Assembly (NCBI GenBank): GCA_030066735.1
Contig: JASJBB010000061.1
Location: 1 to 64,000 of the forward strand
DNA from: Woeseiaceae bacterium
Lineage (GTDB): Bacteria > Pseudomonadota > Gammaproteobacteria > Steroidobacterales > Woeseiaceae
Direction: 5' to 3'
DNA length: 64,000 nucleotides
How positions within the stretch are numbered: position 1 is the stretch's first letter; each line of letters begins with the position of its first letter. Position numbers and translations under genes: made by a program. This document shows, one piece after another, positions 44,673 through 54,591 of the stretch. The notes beneath the pieces were generated by a model, which had not been told where the DNA came from, did no database searches, and worked only from the letters and a program-made list of their open reading frames with translations.

Positions 44673-45290
44673 TCAGAAGCGTTTGCCTACCGAGATCGAA
44701 TACACAAACGGGTTGATGTCGACCGTACCGAGCTTGGCGCCGTCCAGCTTGGCGTCGGTTTCGATGTTGATGTAGCGGAAATCGAAGTTGATGACCCAGT
44801 CGTTCTGCAGCACGACGTCAGCGCCGAGTTGCGCCGCAAAGCCGAATGAATCGTCCAGGCTGAGGCTCGAGGCGGCCAGGGGTCCCGTGGTGTCCGTGCT
44901 GAAAAACGTCGTGTAGTTCAGGCCCAGACCGACGTATGGCTGGAATTTACCGTCGGGCAGGAAGTGATACTGCCCAGAGAACGTCGGCGGCAGGTGGTCC
45001 GTAGAGGCGACCTTGACGCCACCCAGCTCGATGTCGTGGCTGAAGGGCCACGCCGCGAGAATGTCGAACGCCCAGTTCTTGGTGAACATGTAGGTACCGG
45101 TCAGCGTCAGGCTGGTGCCGTCGTCGACCTCGATCGTTCCTCCCGGGCCGAGGTCCAGGTTGTTGCTTTCCGGGGCGACCATGCCGACGCCGGCGCGCAG
45201 GATCCAGGAGCCCTCCTCATGGGCCGTGGCCGGTGCAGCGATCATCAGCGCGACAACAACGGCCGCGACGAGAATAGTGAAGCGTTTCAT
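44673..45290 (-). CDS. OmpW-family outer-membrane protein
   Basis: The true start is ATG 45290 with AAGGA upstream, giving 205 residues with a cleavable signal (MKRFTILVAAVVVALMIAAPATA). The mature protein is an eight-stranded barrel typical of OmpW: SWILRAGVGMVAPESNN at the start, AAWPFSHDIELGG and a C-terminal SISVGKRF ending in Phe. OmpW proteins form a narrow hydrophobic channel to the membrane lateral side for small hydrophobic compounds. The gene appears monocistronic with terminators after it. No link to the nucleoside genes is evident beyond position. Confidence 0.9.
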   Translation of the reverse strand: MKRFTILVAAVVVALMIAAPATAHEEGSWILRAGVGMVAPESNNLDLGPGGTIEVDDGTSLTLTGTYMFTKNWAFDILAAWPFSHDIELGGVKVASTDHLPPTFSGQYHFLPDGKFQPYVGLGLNYTTFFSTDTTGPLAASSLSLDDSFGFAAQLGADVVLQNDWVINFDFRYINIETDAKLDGAKLGTVDINPFVYSISVGKRF

Positions 45291-45375
45291 GGTGATTTTC
45301 CTTGTAGGCGAGTGTTTCTGTGCAATGGCACCACCGCCGACGAGGCCGGGCAATGCGGGCTTTCACGTACGTGGA

Positions 45376-46269
45376 TTAGGGCAGAAACCCCCGCAGCGGA
45401 AGCTCGTCGCTCCGCTGCAGCCAGTTGTTCGCCGGGTAATGGCAGGCCTGGTCGATGACGTGCAGCGTATAGGCGTGGCGGGACCTGTCGGACAGGTTGG
45501 GCCCGCTGTAATGCGGGGCGCGGCCGTCGAAGACCACCAGTGTGCCTGCCGGCGCCTCGGCAGGCACGGTATCGGCAAGGTCGAATGGAGTGCCGTCCAG
45601 GATCTCGTTGACCAGTCGGCCCTGGTCGTTGCGGAAGTTACGCTTGCGGAGGGGCGCCCGGTGCGCGCCCGGGATAAAGCGCATGCAGCCGTTCTCTGTC
45701 GTGGCGTCCTCGAGCGCGAACCAGAAGCCCACGCAGGATTCGGGCTCGGTGTAGATGTAAGTGGAGTCCTGGTGGCAAACGACCTCGCCACCGATGCGCG
45801 GCGGCTTGAAGATGTACATCGACTGGATGATGCCCGGCTGCTCGAAGCCAAGGCTGTCTGCGACGCCTGCCAGTTCGGGCGTGCGCGAAAACGCGTCGAA
45901 GACCGGGTCGAGGTCGTGCATGGCGTGGCCGACCTTGTTCAGGCTGTCGACCTTCGCCTGGCGCAGACTGCCGTCGGCGTCGAATGCACCGGCTTCGAGA
46001 AAGAACCGAATCTTGTCGCCTGAAGTGATGAAGTAGTCGTCGGCCTGGTGCGCGTCGCTGGTCGTCGAAAACACGCTGCGCACCGTGCCCGGATCAAACG
46101 CGTCGACCATTTCCTGCATGCGTTGCCTGAGCGCCTTGCAGGCTTCGAGACTGACGAAATCCCGCAGAATCAGCACGCCGTGTTCCTCGAAGTCCGCCAG
46201 CATCCCGGGCGTCAGGATTCCCGCTTTCGGCGCAGCATATGTTGGTAAATCTACGGACATGAATGCCAA
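45376..46269 (-). CDS. Phytanoyl-CoA dioxygenase (PhyH)-family Fe(II)/2-oxoglutarate oxygenase
   Basis: This roughly 297-residue protein has the double-stranded beta-helix oxygenase pattern: CHQDSTYIY provides the HxD iron ligands, and APHYSGPNLSDRSRHAY provides the distal His and the Arg that binds 2-oxoglutarate. The ALEDATTENGCMRFIPGAHR segment is typical of PhyH relatives (ectoine-hydroxylase-like and other small-molecule hydroxylases). The start is uncertain: TTG 46269 has AGGG upstream, while ATG 46260 does not. The substrate is unknown. It is divergent from the TonB receptor, with 100 bases between. Confidence 0.82.
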   Translation of the reverse strand: MAFMSVDLPTYAAPKAGILTPGMLADFEEHGVLILRDFVSLEACKALRQRMQEMVDAFDPGTVRSVFSTTSDAHQADDYFITSGDKIRFFLEAGAFDADGSLRQAKVDSLNKVGHAMHDLDPVFDAFSRTPELAGVADSLGFEQPGIIQSMYIFKPPRIGGEVVCHQDSTYIYTEPESCVGFWFALEDATTENGCMRFIPGAHRAPLRKRNFRNDQGRLVNEILDGTPFDLADTVPAEAPAGTLVVFDGRAPHYSGPNLSDRSRHAYTLHVIDQACHYPANNWLQRSDELPLRGFLP

Positions 46270-46369
46270 TGCAAATCCCTGCGGTTTAGCTATAGTGCAG
46301 TTTAGAACACCGAAACGATAGTAATGAAGAAATCTCGGGTTCGACCACTATCCACTAGGGGGATCAAGA

Positions 46370-48508
46370 ATGAAGAAGAAACACCCTGGCGCCTATTGGT
46401 GGGCGCCTGTACTGCTCACGCTCGGCCTGCCGCAGCTCGCGTCTGCACAAGACGATGAAGACTCCCGGTTCGAGGAAATCACGGTAACCGCGACCAAGCG
46501 CGAGGAAAGCATCTACGAAGTGCCCATCGCCATGAGCGCCTTCCAGGGCGACAACCTCGCCGCTCAGGGCATCACCGACATCACGGACATCGGCAAATTC
46601 GTGCCGAACATGAACGTTACCGGTTTCTCGGCCGGCCATGTCTCGTCGGTGAACCCGTTCATCCGCGGCATCGGCCTGCAGGATCACCTGATCCTCACCG
46701 ACCCGGGCGTCAGCGTCTACGTCGATGGCGTCTACCTGGGCCGTCAGGTCGGGCAAAACTGGAGCCTGTCCAACATCGAGCGCGTCGAAGTCCTGCGCGG
46801 CCCGCAGGGCACGCTGTACGGCCGTAACTCGATCGGCGGCGCCGTCAATATCATCACCAAGACGCCGGGTTCTTTCGACGGCTCCCGCGTTGGTCTCGAG
46901 ATCGGCTCGCGGGGTCGCCTGAACGGCGACTTCTATGGCGACGCCAACCTCACGGAAAACTTCGCCGTTTCATTCACGGGTGGTTACAAGAGCCGCGACG
47001 GCCTCGGCAAATTCGTCAACCTGCCGAACGCCGACGTCGAAGTCGGCGAGTCGCAGGAAGTTTTCGGCCGGCTGGCGTTCCGCTATTCGAACGAGAACTT
47101 CTCGATCGTGGTCGCCGCTGACGCGAACGACCTCAAAGGCGGCCTGCGCCCGTATACGACGCTGATCGACGAACTGCCGAACGGCGCGGTCTACCAGGCC
47201 GGCTACCGCAATTCGGATGTCGCCTCCAACGTGTACAACAACAACACGGGCCAGCAGAGTCAGACGCACGTGAGCAACTCGGCAGAAGGTCTGTCGATCA
47301 CGGCCGACTGGGAATTCAACGACAACCTCTCAGGCCGCGTCATTGCGAGCACGCGCTCTTCGGAATACAAGTCGGGTCTCGACGACGACGCGTTCTTCGA
47401 CGATTTCCTGTCATTCCCGGAAACGGGCGAGGCCGACCAGGACTCGTTCGAATTCCAGGTGAACGGCGACTTTGGCAGCTGGGATTTCGTCTCGGGCATC
47501 TACTACTTCACCGAAGAAGGCGAAAACCGCCAGGTCGATTACACGTTCAACGGCGGCGCCCCCTCGTTCTTCCTCGTGGACCAGGACGTCACGAGCCAGG
47601 CGATCTTCGCCAATTTCGGATTCGACCTCTCGGACACGGTCCGCATTGCAGCAGGTGCGCGCTACACCGAGGACGAGAAGGACGCGTTCACGCAGTGCTG
47701 CATCAACCCGCAGGACGACGGCTCGGCTGACTTCGACGAACTGAGCTGGGACATCTCGATCAACTGGGACCTGAGCGGCGGCCTGAGCCTCTACGGCGCC
47801 ATCCAGAATGGCTACCAGTCGGGCCAGTTCCCGGCGCGGCCGTTCTGCCTGTTCGGTGCTCCGGGTTGCTTCCAGGCCACGGACAACATCACGGCCATCA
47901 ACTTTGAAGCCGGCATCAAGGGCCAGCCTACCGATTGGCTGCAGATGAGCGCCGCGGTCTTCAATACCGAGTACTCGGACCTGCCCTACCAGGTCAGCAC
48001 GACCGTCGGCGGCGGCTTCTCGACCGTCAACCTGGTTGTCGACCAGACGTCGTTCGGCTTCGAGTGGGAAAGTACGGCGTTCTTTTCGGACGACTTCCTG
48101 CTCCACTTTACGCTCGGCTACATCGATGTCGACGTCGAGCGGCAGCAGGGCGTGAAACCGGTGGCGCCGCTGACGCCTGAGCTTACGTACTCGCTGAGCC
48201 CGGAATACCGTATTGCGCTCGGCAACGGCGGCACTGTGACACTGCGCGCAGACTACGCGTATCGCGACGAGATGTGGGGCGAGCCGAGCTCCGACCCGGG
48301 GCGCTTCACGAAGATCGAGGACCGCAGTCTCCTGAACGCGAACATCGCTTATCGCACGCCGGATGACAGCATGACGATTGCCGTGTACGGGCGAAACATT
48401 ACCGACGAGCGGTATTCGAACGCCAAGCTGAACACCGGCGACTATGTCTTGCGGATCATGAGCAATGACGCGAGCGAGTTCGGCCTGAGCATCACGAAAG
48501 ACTTCTGA
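46370..48508 (+). CDS. TonB-dependent outer-membrane receptor
   Basis: The 712-residue receptor has a signal peptide (MKKKHPGAYWWAPVLLTLGLPQLASAQ), the TonB-box segment EEITVTATKREES, a plug with VEVLRGPQGTLYGRNSIGGAVNIITK and a full beta barrel ending ...EFGLSITKDF. It is the most canonical of the three receptors in this window and of the group often annotated as iron-complex or sugar receptors. AGGGGGA precedes the start. A terminator follows the stop, separating it from the exported amidohydrolase. The ligand is unknown. Confidence 0.92.
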   Translation: MKKKHPGAYWWAPVLLTLGLPQLASAQDDEDSRFEEITVTATKREESIYEVPIAMSAFQGDNLAAQGITDITDIGKFVPNMNVTGFSAGHVSSVNPFIRGIGLQDHLILTDPGVSVYVDGVYLGRQVGQNWSLSNIERVEVLRGPQGTLYGRNSIGGAVNIITKTPGSFDGSRVGLEIGSRGRLNGDFYGDANLTENFAVSFTGGYKSRDGLGKFVNLPNADVEVGESQEVFGRLAFRYSNENFSIVVAADANDLKGGLRPYTTLIDELPNGAVYQAGYRNSDVASNVYNNNTGQQSQTHVSNSAEGLSITADWEFNDNLSGRVIASTRSSEYKSGLDDDAFFDDFLSFPETGEADQDSFEFQVNGDFGSWDFVSGIYYFTEEGENRQVDYTFNGGAPSFFLVDQDVTSQAIFANFGFDLSDTVRIAAGARYTEDEKDAFTQCCINPQDDGSADFDELSWDISINWDLSGGLSLYGAIQNGYQSGQFPARPFCLFGAPGCFQATDNITAINFEAGIKGQPTDWLQMSAAVFNTEYSDLPYQVSTTVGGGFSTVNLVVDQTSFGFEWESTAFFSDDFLLHFTLGYIDVDVERQQGVKPVAPLTPELTYSLSPEYRIALGNGGTVTLRADYAYRDEMWGEPSSDPGRFTKIEDRSLLNANIAYRTPDDSMTIAVYGRNITDERYSNAKLNTGDYVLRIMSNDASEFGLSITKDF

Positions 48509-48531
48509 TTCACGACAATCAGCGGTAGCGA

Positions 48532-48558
48532 AGAGCCGGCCACCGGGCCGGCTCTTTT
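48532..48558 (+). terminator. Rho-independent terminator
   Basis: A 10-base stem AGAGCCGGCC/GGCCGGCTCT with an ACCG loop is followed by a short T-run (CTCTTTTG), 24 bases after the receptor stop. Confidence 0.85.
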
Positions 48559-48612
48559 GTGGCGCGGGGAATCGCGGGGCCCGATGCTACAATTGCGCGA
48601 CTAGGAGCGCCG

Positions 48613-50016
48613 ATGACAAGAATAACTTTCTGTTTTATAACGATTTTAATGGCAATGGCCCCCATCGCCTGCCAATCGCAGGACTCGATCGACCTGATCG
48701 TGCAGGGCGATCACCTGGTGACGATGGACGAGGCGATGACCGTCATCGAGAACGGCGCCGTCGCGATCGACGATGGCGTCATCCTGGCCGTTGGCCCGGC
48801 CACTGAGATCAGCGCCTCGTATTCGGCTGCCAAGGTGCTCGCCGGGGACAATCGCATCGTCATGCCGGGACTCGTCAACGGCCACTCGCATGCCGCGATG
48901 ACCCTGCTGCGGGGCGTCGCCGACGACCTCGCCCTCATGGACTGGCTCAACAACTACATCTTCCCGGCCGAGGTCCAGTTCGTGGACGCCGAGTTCGTCC
49001 GCATCGGCACCGAGCTGGCGTGCTGGGAAATGATCCGCGGCGGGACAACGACCTTCGTCGACATGTATTACTACCCCGATACGATCGCCGGGGTCGTGGA
49101 CAGCTGCGGCATGCGCGCGCTGATCTCGGCGACCGTCATCGACCAGCGCAGCCCTGACGCCGAGGACGCCGGCGATTCTATCCGCAAAGGCAGCGGCTTC
49201 ATCGAGCGCTGGCTCGGCAAGAACGATCGCATCACGCCGATCTTCGGCCCGCACGCCAACTACACGCTGAACGCGGACCAACTCAAGGCGACGCGCGCGG
49301 CGGCCATGGCATTCGGCGTGCCGATCAGCATCCACATGTCCGAATCGCCGTTCGAGGTGCAGTACTCGAAGGACACCTACGGCGTGACGAGCATCGAGCT
49401 GTTCGAGTCGATCGGCTTCTTCGAGGGACCCACGATTGCAGCCCACGTCGTGTGGCCGACCGATGCCGAAATTCCGATCCTGGCCGAGCGCCGGGTCGGT
49501 GTCATTCATAACCCGACCTCGAACATGAAGATCGCATCGGGCATCGCACCCGTTACCGAGATGCTGGCCGCCGGCGTGCGCGTCGGTCTCGGCACCGACG
49601 GCGCGGCCAGCAACAACGACCTCGACATGTGGGAAGAAATGCGGCTGGCGGCGTTCCTGCAGAAGGTCGAACAGATGAACCCGGAGGTGCTGTCGGCGGA
49701 GACCGTACTGCGCATGGCGACCAGCGGCGGCGCAACGGCAATCGGTCTCGGCGACACGATCGGCTCGCTCGAGCCCGGCAAGCGAGCCGACCTGATCCAG
49801 GTCGCCTTCGAGGATGTGCATCACATTCCGACCTATGACGTCGTATCGCACCTGGTCTACGTCAATGACGAGCAGGACGTCACGTCAGTCGTTGTCGATG
49901 GCGCTGTTCTCATGGAGGAACGTCGGATGTTGACTATCGATACGCAGCGCGTCACGCGCGAAGCGACCGAACTCGCCGCGCGCATCCAGAGCGCGCTCGA
50001 AGAGAGGAACCAGTAA
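48613..50016 (+). CDS. Exported amidohydrolase, MTA/SAH/adenosine deaminase-like lipoprotein
   Basis: The true start is ATG 48613 (AGGAG six bases upstream). The first 20 residues (MTRITFCFITILMAMAPIAC) form a lipoprotein signal, so the 467-residue enzyme acts outside the cytoplasm. The amidohydrolase core is complete: LVNGHSHAAMTLLRG (zinc His), PISIHMSESP, HNPTSNMKIASGI, and LGTDGAASNNDLDMWEEM with the catalytic Asp. This fits the methylthioadenosine/S-adenosylhomocysteine/5'-deoxyadenosine deaminase group (cytosine-deaminase-like family), normally cytoplasmic. It could deaminate nucleosides or bases at the surface before import. TACAAT about 20 bases before the start may be a -10 box. Confidence 0.85.
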   Translation: MTRITFCFITILMAMAPIACQSQDSIDLIVQGDHLVTMDEAMTVIENGAVAIDDGVILAVGPATEISASYSAAKVLAGDNRIVMPGLVNGHSHAAMTLLRGVADDLALMDWLNNYIFPAEVQFVDAEFVRIGTELACWEMIRGGTTTFVDMYYYPDTIAGVVDSCGMRALISATVIDQRSPDAEDAGDSIRKGSGFIERWLGKNDRITPIFGPHANYTLNADQLKATRAAAMAFGVPISIHMSESPFEVQYSKDTYGVTSIELFESIGFFEGPTIAAHVVWPTDAEIPILAERRVGVIHNPTSNMKIASGIAPVTEMLAAGVRVGLGTDGAASNNDLDMWEEMRLAAFLQKVEQMNPEVLSAETVLRMATSGGATAIGLGDTIGSLEPGKRADLIQVAFEDVHHIPTYDVVSHLVYVNDEQDVTSVVVDGAVLMEERRMLTIDTQRVTREATELAARIQSALEERNQ

Positions 50017-50432
50017 TGCTAAGGAACGTACTTGCGCTCGTCGCAGGCCTGGTTGTTTCTATCGGCGTGGTCAAAGTTGTTGAGATGATTGGTCACACGA
50101 TATGGCCGCCGCCCGCCGATCTGGATTGGACTGATGGCGACGCTATACGAACCTACACGTCTCAGCAGCCATTTCTGGCACTCTTGTTCCCAATTCTTTC
50201 CTACTTCCTGGGAACCATTGCGGGACCGCTCATCGCCTGTCGGATAGGCACAGCTCGACCGCTTTTGTTTGTTGGGGTAATCGGTATTGTCATGCTCGCA
50301 GCAACGATCGCAACCCTGATTTGGATTCCGCACCCGATCTGGTTCTCGGTCCTTGCAATTGGAGCGGTGATTATCGGTGGGTGGCTGGCCTTGCAGCTGG
50401 CATGCCGGCGAACCGGGGAACCCGCCGCCTAG
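50016..50432 (+). CDS. Uncharacterised small membrane protein
   Basis: The product has 138 residues with four predicted membrane helices and no recognised family. Features include a first helix [27 protein letters not shown], a WPPPADLDW loop and a final helix ending in CRRTGEPAA. It resembles the general pattern of small integral proteins of unknown function found downstream of metabolic genes. Its start codon shares a base with the preceding stop (TAATG), so it is probably cotranscribed with the amidohydrolase. Its codons are noticeably more AT-rich than those of its neighbours. Its stop overlaps deoB by four bases, tail to tail. Confidence 0.55.
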   Translation: MLRNVLALVAGLVVSIGVVKVVEMIGHTIWPPPADLDWTDGDAIRTYTSQQPFLALLFPILSYFLGTIAGPLIACRIGTARPLLFVGVIGIVMLAATIATLIWIPHPIWFSVLAIGAVIIGGWLALQLACRRTGEPAA

Positions 50433-51637
50433 CCGCGGGAATCGAGGAAGCTCGTGCCGTACTCGGTCGGCGGCAGGCCGAAGAACGACGCCACGGTCTG
50501 CCCGATATCGGCAAACGTCTCGCGCTTGCCCAGCGCGCCGGGCTCGATGCCCTTGCCATACGCCAGCACCGGGATGTGCTCACGGGTGTGGTCGGTGCCC
50601 TGCCAGGTCGGGTCGCAGCCGTGATCCGCGCACAGAAACAGGATGTCATCGTCCCGCATGACATCGAGAATTTCGGGCAGCCGCCGGTCGAAGTACTCGA
50701 GGGCTTCCGCGTAGCCGTCCACGTCGCGGCGATGGCCGTACAGCATGTCGAAGTCGACGAAATTCGTGAACACCACGGTGCGATCACCCGCGCTCCCCAG
50801 CGCGTCGAGGGTGGCGTCGAATAACGCGGCATTGCCGCTCGCCTTGACCTTCTTCGTTATGCCCTTGTGCGCATAGATGTCGGCGATCTTGCCGATGCTG
50901 ATGACGTCGCCGCCTGCAGCCACCAGCTTGTCGAGCACGGTATCGGCATGGGGCGGCGTGGTCAGATCGCGGCGGTTGCCCGTGCGCACGAAGGTGTCCG
51001 GGCCGTCGCCGACGAATGGCCTGGCGATTACGCGACCGATGTTGTACTCGTCGACGAGTTCGCGTGCGATGTCGCAGAGCTCATAGAGCCGGTCGAGCCC
51101 GAAGGCGTCCTCGTGAGCGGCAACCTGGAAAACGCTGTCCGCGGACGTGTAGAAGATCGGCTTGCCGGTACGCACGTGCTCGTCCCCGAGTTCGGCAATG
51201 ATCTCCGTGCCCGACGAATGACAGTTGCCCAGGTAGCCGGGCAGGTTCGCGCGTTCGACCAGCGCGTCGAGCAGCTCCCGGGGGAACGTGTCCTGTTTTT
51301 CGGCGAAATAGCCCCAGTCGAACATCACCGGCACGCCCGCGATTTCCCAGTGGCCGCTTGGCGTGTCCTTGCCGCTCGAAAGCTCTTCGGCAAAGCCGTA
51401 GGCGCCGATGATATCGGCATCGGTGATCGCCCCGTCGGGAAACTGGCCGGTGCTGTCGCGGCTGGCGTGGTAAAGGCCGAGGCGTGCGAGATTGGGCAGG
51501 GACAGCGGTTTGCCGGCGGCGGCGCGCTCACGGGCTATGTGGCCGAACGTGTCCGACCCGGCGTCGCCGAACTGCGCGGCATCGGCCGTAGCGCCGATGC
51601 CGAATGAATCCAGTACCAGTATGACCGCTCGGCCCAT
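50429..51637 (-). CDS. deoB: Phosphopentomutase DeoB
   Basis: DeoB interconverts (deoxy)ribose-1-phosphate and 5-phosphate, joining DeoA/DeoD products to DeoC. The true start is ATG 51637 ([16 protein letters not shown]), giving 402 residues. The alkaline-phosphatase-superfamily sites are [22 protein letters not shown] (with the phosphorylated Thr/Ser), [11 protein letters not shown] and [20 protein letters not shown]. The gene lies 10 bases after nupC copy 2, so import and pentose handling are again paired. Its C-terminal end overlaps the small membrane protein gene by four bases. Confidence 0.95.
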   Translation of the reverse strand: MGRAVILVLDSFGIGATADAAQFGDAGSDTFGHIARERAAAGKPLSLPNLARLGLYHASRDSTGQFPDGAITDADIIGAYGFAEELSSGKDTPSGHWEIAGVPVMFDWGYFAEKQDTFPRELLDALVERANLPGYLGNCHSSGTEIIAELGDEHVRTGKPIFYTSADSVFQVAAHEDAFGLDRLYELCDIARELVDEYNIGRVIARPFVGDGPDTFVRTGNRRDLTTPPHADTVLDKLVAAGGDVISIGKIADIYAHKGITKKVKASGNAALFDATLDALGSAGDRTVVFTNFVDFDMLYGHRRDVDGYAEALEYFDRRLPEILDVMRDDDILFLCADHGCDPTWQGTDHTREHIPVLAYGKGIEPGALGKRETFADIGQTVASFFGLPPTEYGTSFLDSRG

Positions 51638-51647
51638 GAGTCCCTCA

Positions 51648-52874
51648 TCACGCCTGCAGGGCAAAGAACAGCCCGGCGAGCGCAGCATTCATCAGGTTGA
51701 CGAGTGTACCGCCAATCACTGCCTTTAGACCAAGTCTGGCGATATCGTGCCGTCTCTCGGGCACGATCGCACCAAGCCCGCCCAGCAGGATGGCGATTGA
51801 CGACAGGTTGGCGAAGCCGCACAGCGCAAACGTGACGACCAGCTGGGTGTGTGCAGACAGCGTCTCCTTGATCTGCACGAATGACAGGTAGGCATAGAAT
51901 TCGTTGATCACGAGCTTCTGCCCGATCAGGCTGCCTGCCGCCGCCGCCTCGGCCACGGGCACACCGATGATCAGCGCGATCGGCATGAACAGCTTGCCAA
52001 GCAGCCATTGCAGGGTCAGGTCTTCGATACCGAACCAGCCGCCGATGCCGGTCAGCGCACCGTTGACCAGCGCCACCAGCGCGACGAACGCGATCAGCAT
52101 GGCGCCGACGCTGAACGCAACCTGCATCCCCGTCATCGCGCCATTGCCGATGGCTTCGAAGATATTCACGGGTTTGTCGGTCTCGCCCACGTTCTTCGGA
52201 TCGAATGTCTCCTGGCGCGGCTCGGTTTCCGGGATCATGAGCTTGGCCATGAGCAGGCCGCCGGGCGCCGCCATGCAACTGGCCGTTATCAGGTACTTCA
52301 GCTCGACACCGAGCTGCGCGAAACCCATCATGACCGCGCTCGCGATCGTTGCGCACCCGCCGACCATCACCGCGAACAGCTCCGACTCGGTCATGTCCTT
52401 CAGGTACGGCCGGATCACGAGTGGCGCGTCAGTATGGCCCACGAAGACGTTGGACACGGCCGATATCGACTCGGGATGGCTGGTCTTCAGCAGCCGGTGC
52501 AGCCAGCCACCCACGGTGCCGACCACAACCTGCATGATGCCGAGGTAGTAGAGCACCGACATCAGGGCGCCGACGAACACGATGACCGGCAACACGTTCA
52601 GGGCAACCGTGAATCCCAGGTTCTCTTCGAAGTTCTCACCGAAAACGAACCTGACGCCGTCCATCGCGAAGTTGAGGACGTGGCGGACGCCGCGCACGGC
52701 GGCGTCGAGCACGACGCCACCCTGCGGCACGTAAAGAACCAGGGCGGCGATGGCCGCCTGCAGCAGCAGCGCGGTACCAATGGTCCTCCAGTTGATGCTG
52801 CCGCGTGCGGTCGACGCGGCATAGCCTATGCCGAGCATCGCGAGCACCCCGGCGATGCTCGTGAGAATGGTCAT
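51648..52874 (-). CDS. nupC: Concentrative nucleoside transporter NupC, copy 2
   Basis: The 408-residue CNT transporter has [58 protein letters not shown] and [20 protein letters not shown], the same blocks as copy 1 but with many differences. Copy 2 has His-Thr in place of Gln-Thr in the first nucleoside-binding block, so specificity may differ. The start ATG overlaps the stop of the cytochrome oxidase subunit IV gene by one base (TGATG). It therefore sits at the end of the cox operon, a surprising partner, and leads into deoB. Confidence 0.92.
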   Translation of the reverse strand: MTILTSIAGVLAMLGIGYAASTARGSINWRTIGTALLLQAAIAALVLYVPQGGVVLDAAVRGVRHVLNFAMDGVRFVFGENFEENLGFTVALNVLPVIVFVGALMSVLYYLGIMQVVVGTVGGWLHRLLKTSHPESISAVSNVFVGHTDAPLVIRPYLKDMTESELFAVMVGGCATIASAVMMGFAQLGVELKYLITASCMAAPGGLLMAKLMIPETEPRQETFDPKNVGETDKPVNIFEAIGNGAMTGMQVAFSVGAMLIAFVALVALVNGALTGIGGWFGIEDLTLQWLLGKLFMPIALIIGVPVAEAAAAGSLIGQKLVINEFYAYLSFVQIKETLSAHTQLVVTFALCGFANLSSIAILLGGLGAIVPERRHDIARLGLKAVIGGTLVNLMNAALAGLFFALQA

Positions 52875-53215
52875 CAGTGGTGTGGCGTCTCCGGCTCGAA
52901 CGTGCTCTCGCCATAGTACTCGGTGCGCGTGTCCTGGACGTACAAGCCCTCATAGGCCATCAGCCAGATCAGCACGATGATCGCCACCGGCGGCCCGAGT
53001 ATTGCGATCTTGAGTGCGAGCCGCTCCCAGCCCATGTGCATGAAAATCCAGACAATGCCGCCGGCTTTGGCAAACATGAACAGCAGGATCAGGAAATGCC
53101 GCAGCGCGCCCCGGTCCATGAAGTCGGTCGCATAGGAGAACGCGCTCAGCACGAACAGCGCGCCCCACATGATCCAGTAAATCTTCAGTGGATGTTGTTG
53201 TCCTTCGGCAGCCAT
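52874..53215 (-). CDS. Cytochrome c oxidase subunit IV (CtaF/COX4-pro type)
   Basis: The protein has 113 residues and three transmembrane helices (about 13-32, 38-57, 70-92). The conserved HPLKIYWIMWGALFVLSA opening and AKAGGIVWIFMHMGWERLALK match the bacterial small subunit IV family. Small subunit IV proteins stabilise the copper-haem oxidase core and have no redox groups. It follows the second subunit III gene by 11 bases and overlaps nupC by one, closing the oxidase operon. Confidence 0.85.
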   Translation of the reverse strand: MAAEGQQHPLKIYWIMWGALFVLSAFSYATDFMDRGALRHFLILLFMFAKAGGIVWIFMHMGWERLALKIAILGPPVAIIVLIWLMAYEGLYVQDTRTEYYGESTFEPETPHH

Positions 53216-53226
53216 GCGGGCGCTCC

Positions 53227-53898
53227 TTACCAGAGATAGAAGAATGCGAAGATGAAGACCCAGACGAGGTCAACGAAGTGCCAGTAGAGGCCGGCGATCT
53301 CGACGATCTCGTATTTTCCGCCGCGTTTCTCGTAGAAGCCGCTTCGGACCCTGAAAGCGACCACCAGCAGGTAGATAACACCGGCAGACACGTGCATGCC
53401 GTGGAAGCCGGTAATCATGAAAAAGCTCGCGCCGAACTGAGCGGCGCCGAACGGGTTTTCCCAGGGACGCACGCCTTCCATGATGAGCTTGGTCCACTCG
53501 AAAGCCTGCATGCCCACGAACGTCGCGCCGAGGGCAGCCGTCGCGACCATCAGCCAGAATGTCTTCTTGCGGTCCTTGCGATAACCCATGTTGACGGCGA
53601 GCGCCATCGTGCCGGACGAAGTGATGAGCACGAATGTCATGATCGCGATCAGCAGCAGCGGCACGCTTTGACCGAAGACGGTCAGGCCGAACACCTCGGA
53701 CGGGTTCGGCCACGGATCGGTCGTGGAAATCCGCACCTTCATGTAACCGACCAGGAAGCAGCTGAAAATGAACGTGTCCGAGAGCAGGAAAAACCACATC
53801 ATCGCCTTGCCCCACGGCATGCCGAAGACCTGCTTGTCCCGCGACCAGTCGTGAACGACGCCCGCGCTGCCTTGTGGTTCCGCTACTGCTTCTGACAT
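53227..53898 (-). CDS. Cytochrome c oxidase subunit III, longer form
   Basis: The true start is ATG 53898 (MSEAVAEPQGSAGVVHDWSRDKQVFG), giving 223 residues. The product has about five transmembrane helices with KAMMWFFLLSDTFIFSCFLVGYMKV, ITGFHGMHVSAGVIYLL and GLYWHFVDLVWVFIFAFFYLW. The last two are the subunit III signatures around the lipid-binding cleft. It lies just after a second, more divergent subunit III gene. Having two subunit III paralogues in a row is seen in several oxidase operons and may provide alternative or paired components. Confidence 0.9.
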   Translation of the reverse strand: MSEAVAEPQGSAGVVHDWSRDKQVFGMPWGKAMMWFFLLSDTFIFSCFLVGYMKVRISTTDPWPNPSEVFGLTVFGQSVPLLLIAIMTFVLITSSGTMALAVNMGYRKDRKKTFWLMVATAALGATFVGMQAFEWTKLIMEGVRPWENPFGAAQFGASFFMITGFHGMHVSAGVIYLLVVAFRVRSGFYEKRGGKYEIVEIAGLYWHFVDLVWVFIFAFFYLW

Positions 53899-53926
53899 AG
53901 ATAACCCCGGATAGTGCGAATTGGAC

Positions 53927-54589
53927 CTAGGTCGCCAACATGAAACCGAACAGCACGAGCCAGACCAGCAACAGGAAGTGCCAGTAGATCGTGCACAGCT
54001 CCACACTCTGCTTCACGGCATCGGCCTCCCGGCCGCCGAAAGCCCTCGCGGTCGCCCGCAGCCACACGTACATGCCGCCCAGGATGTGCAGGCCGTGAAC
54101 CGCGGTCAACAAATAGAAGAACGCATTCGACGGGTTGAGCGTCAGCGTCTGGCCCGCCGCATAAAGCTGGCGCCACGCCACCACCTGGCCGACGAGGAAC
54201 GCGATCGTCAGGGCGCCCGTCACCAGCAGCCCCGACCGGATGCGCGCCGCGTCGCCGCGGACGGCCTGGTTGCGTGTCCACTGGAAGGCGGCGCTCGCCA
54301 GGATCAGGATCACCGTGTTCGCCCACAGTAACCGCGGCTCTGTCATCGGGATCCAGTCGCCAAGCTCCATGCGCAGCGCATAGGCACTCAGTATCAGCGC
54401 GAAGAACGACGATACGACGGCGAGAAACGTGACCAGGGCGACCAGCTTCGGCCGCGCGTTGAACGGCGCCTGGTAGGCGGACTCCTCGACGGCCTCGGCC
54501 ACCCACGGCTGGGTGTTGAAGGACTGCTTCAGGAGCCATCCGAGCAGCGTGGCAAGCATGATCGCCAGGATGATGAGCCCGATTTCCAT
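53927..54589 (-). CDS. Cytochrome c oxidase subunit III family protein, second copy
   Basis: This 220-residue protein is also of the subunit III type: FYLLTAVHGLHILGGMYVWLRAT and CTIYWHFLLLVWLVLFGFMLAT match the core helices, while its N-terminal region (MEIGLIILAIMLATLLGWLLKQ) has an extra membrane segment. The ribosome site GGGGTG lies inside the inverted-repeat element that precedes the gene. It is more divergent than the next gene, so its structural role is less certain, possibly related to the SoxI/CtaE-like subunits of caa3 oxidases. Confidence 0.85.
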   Translation of the reverse strand: MEIGLIILAIMLATLLGWLLKQSFNTQPWVAEAVEESAYQAPFNARPKLVALVTFLAVVSSFFALILSAYALRMELGDWIPMTEPRLLWANTVILILASAAFQWTRNQAVRGDAARIRSGLLVTGALTIAFLVGQVVAWRQLYAAGQTLTLNPSNAFFYLLTAVHGLHILGGMYVWLRATARAFGGREADAVKQSVELCTIYWHFLLLVWLVLFGFMLAT

Positions 54590-54591
54590 CT

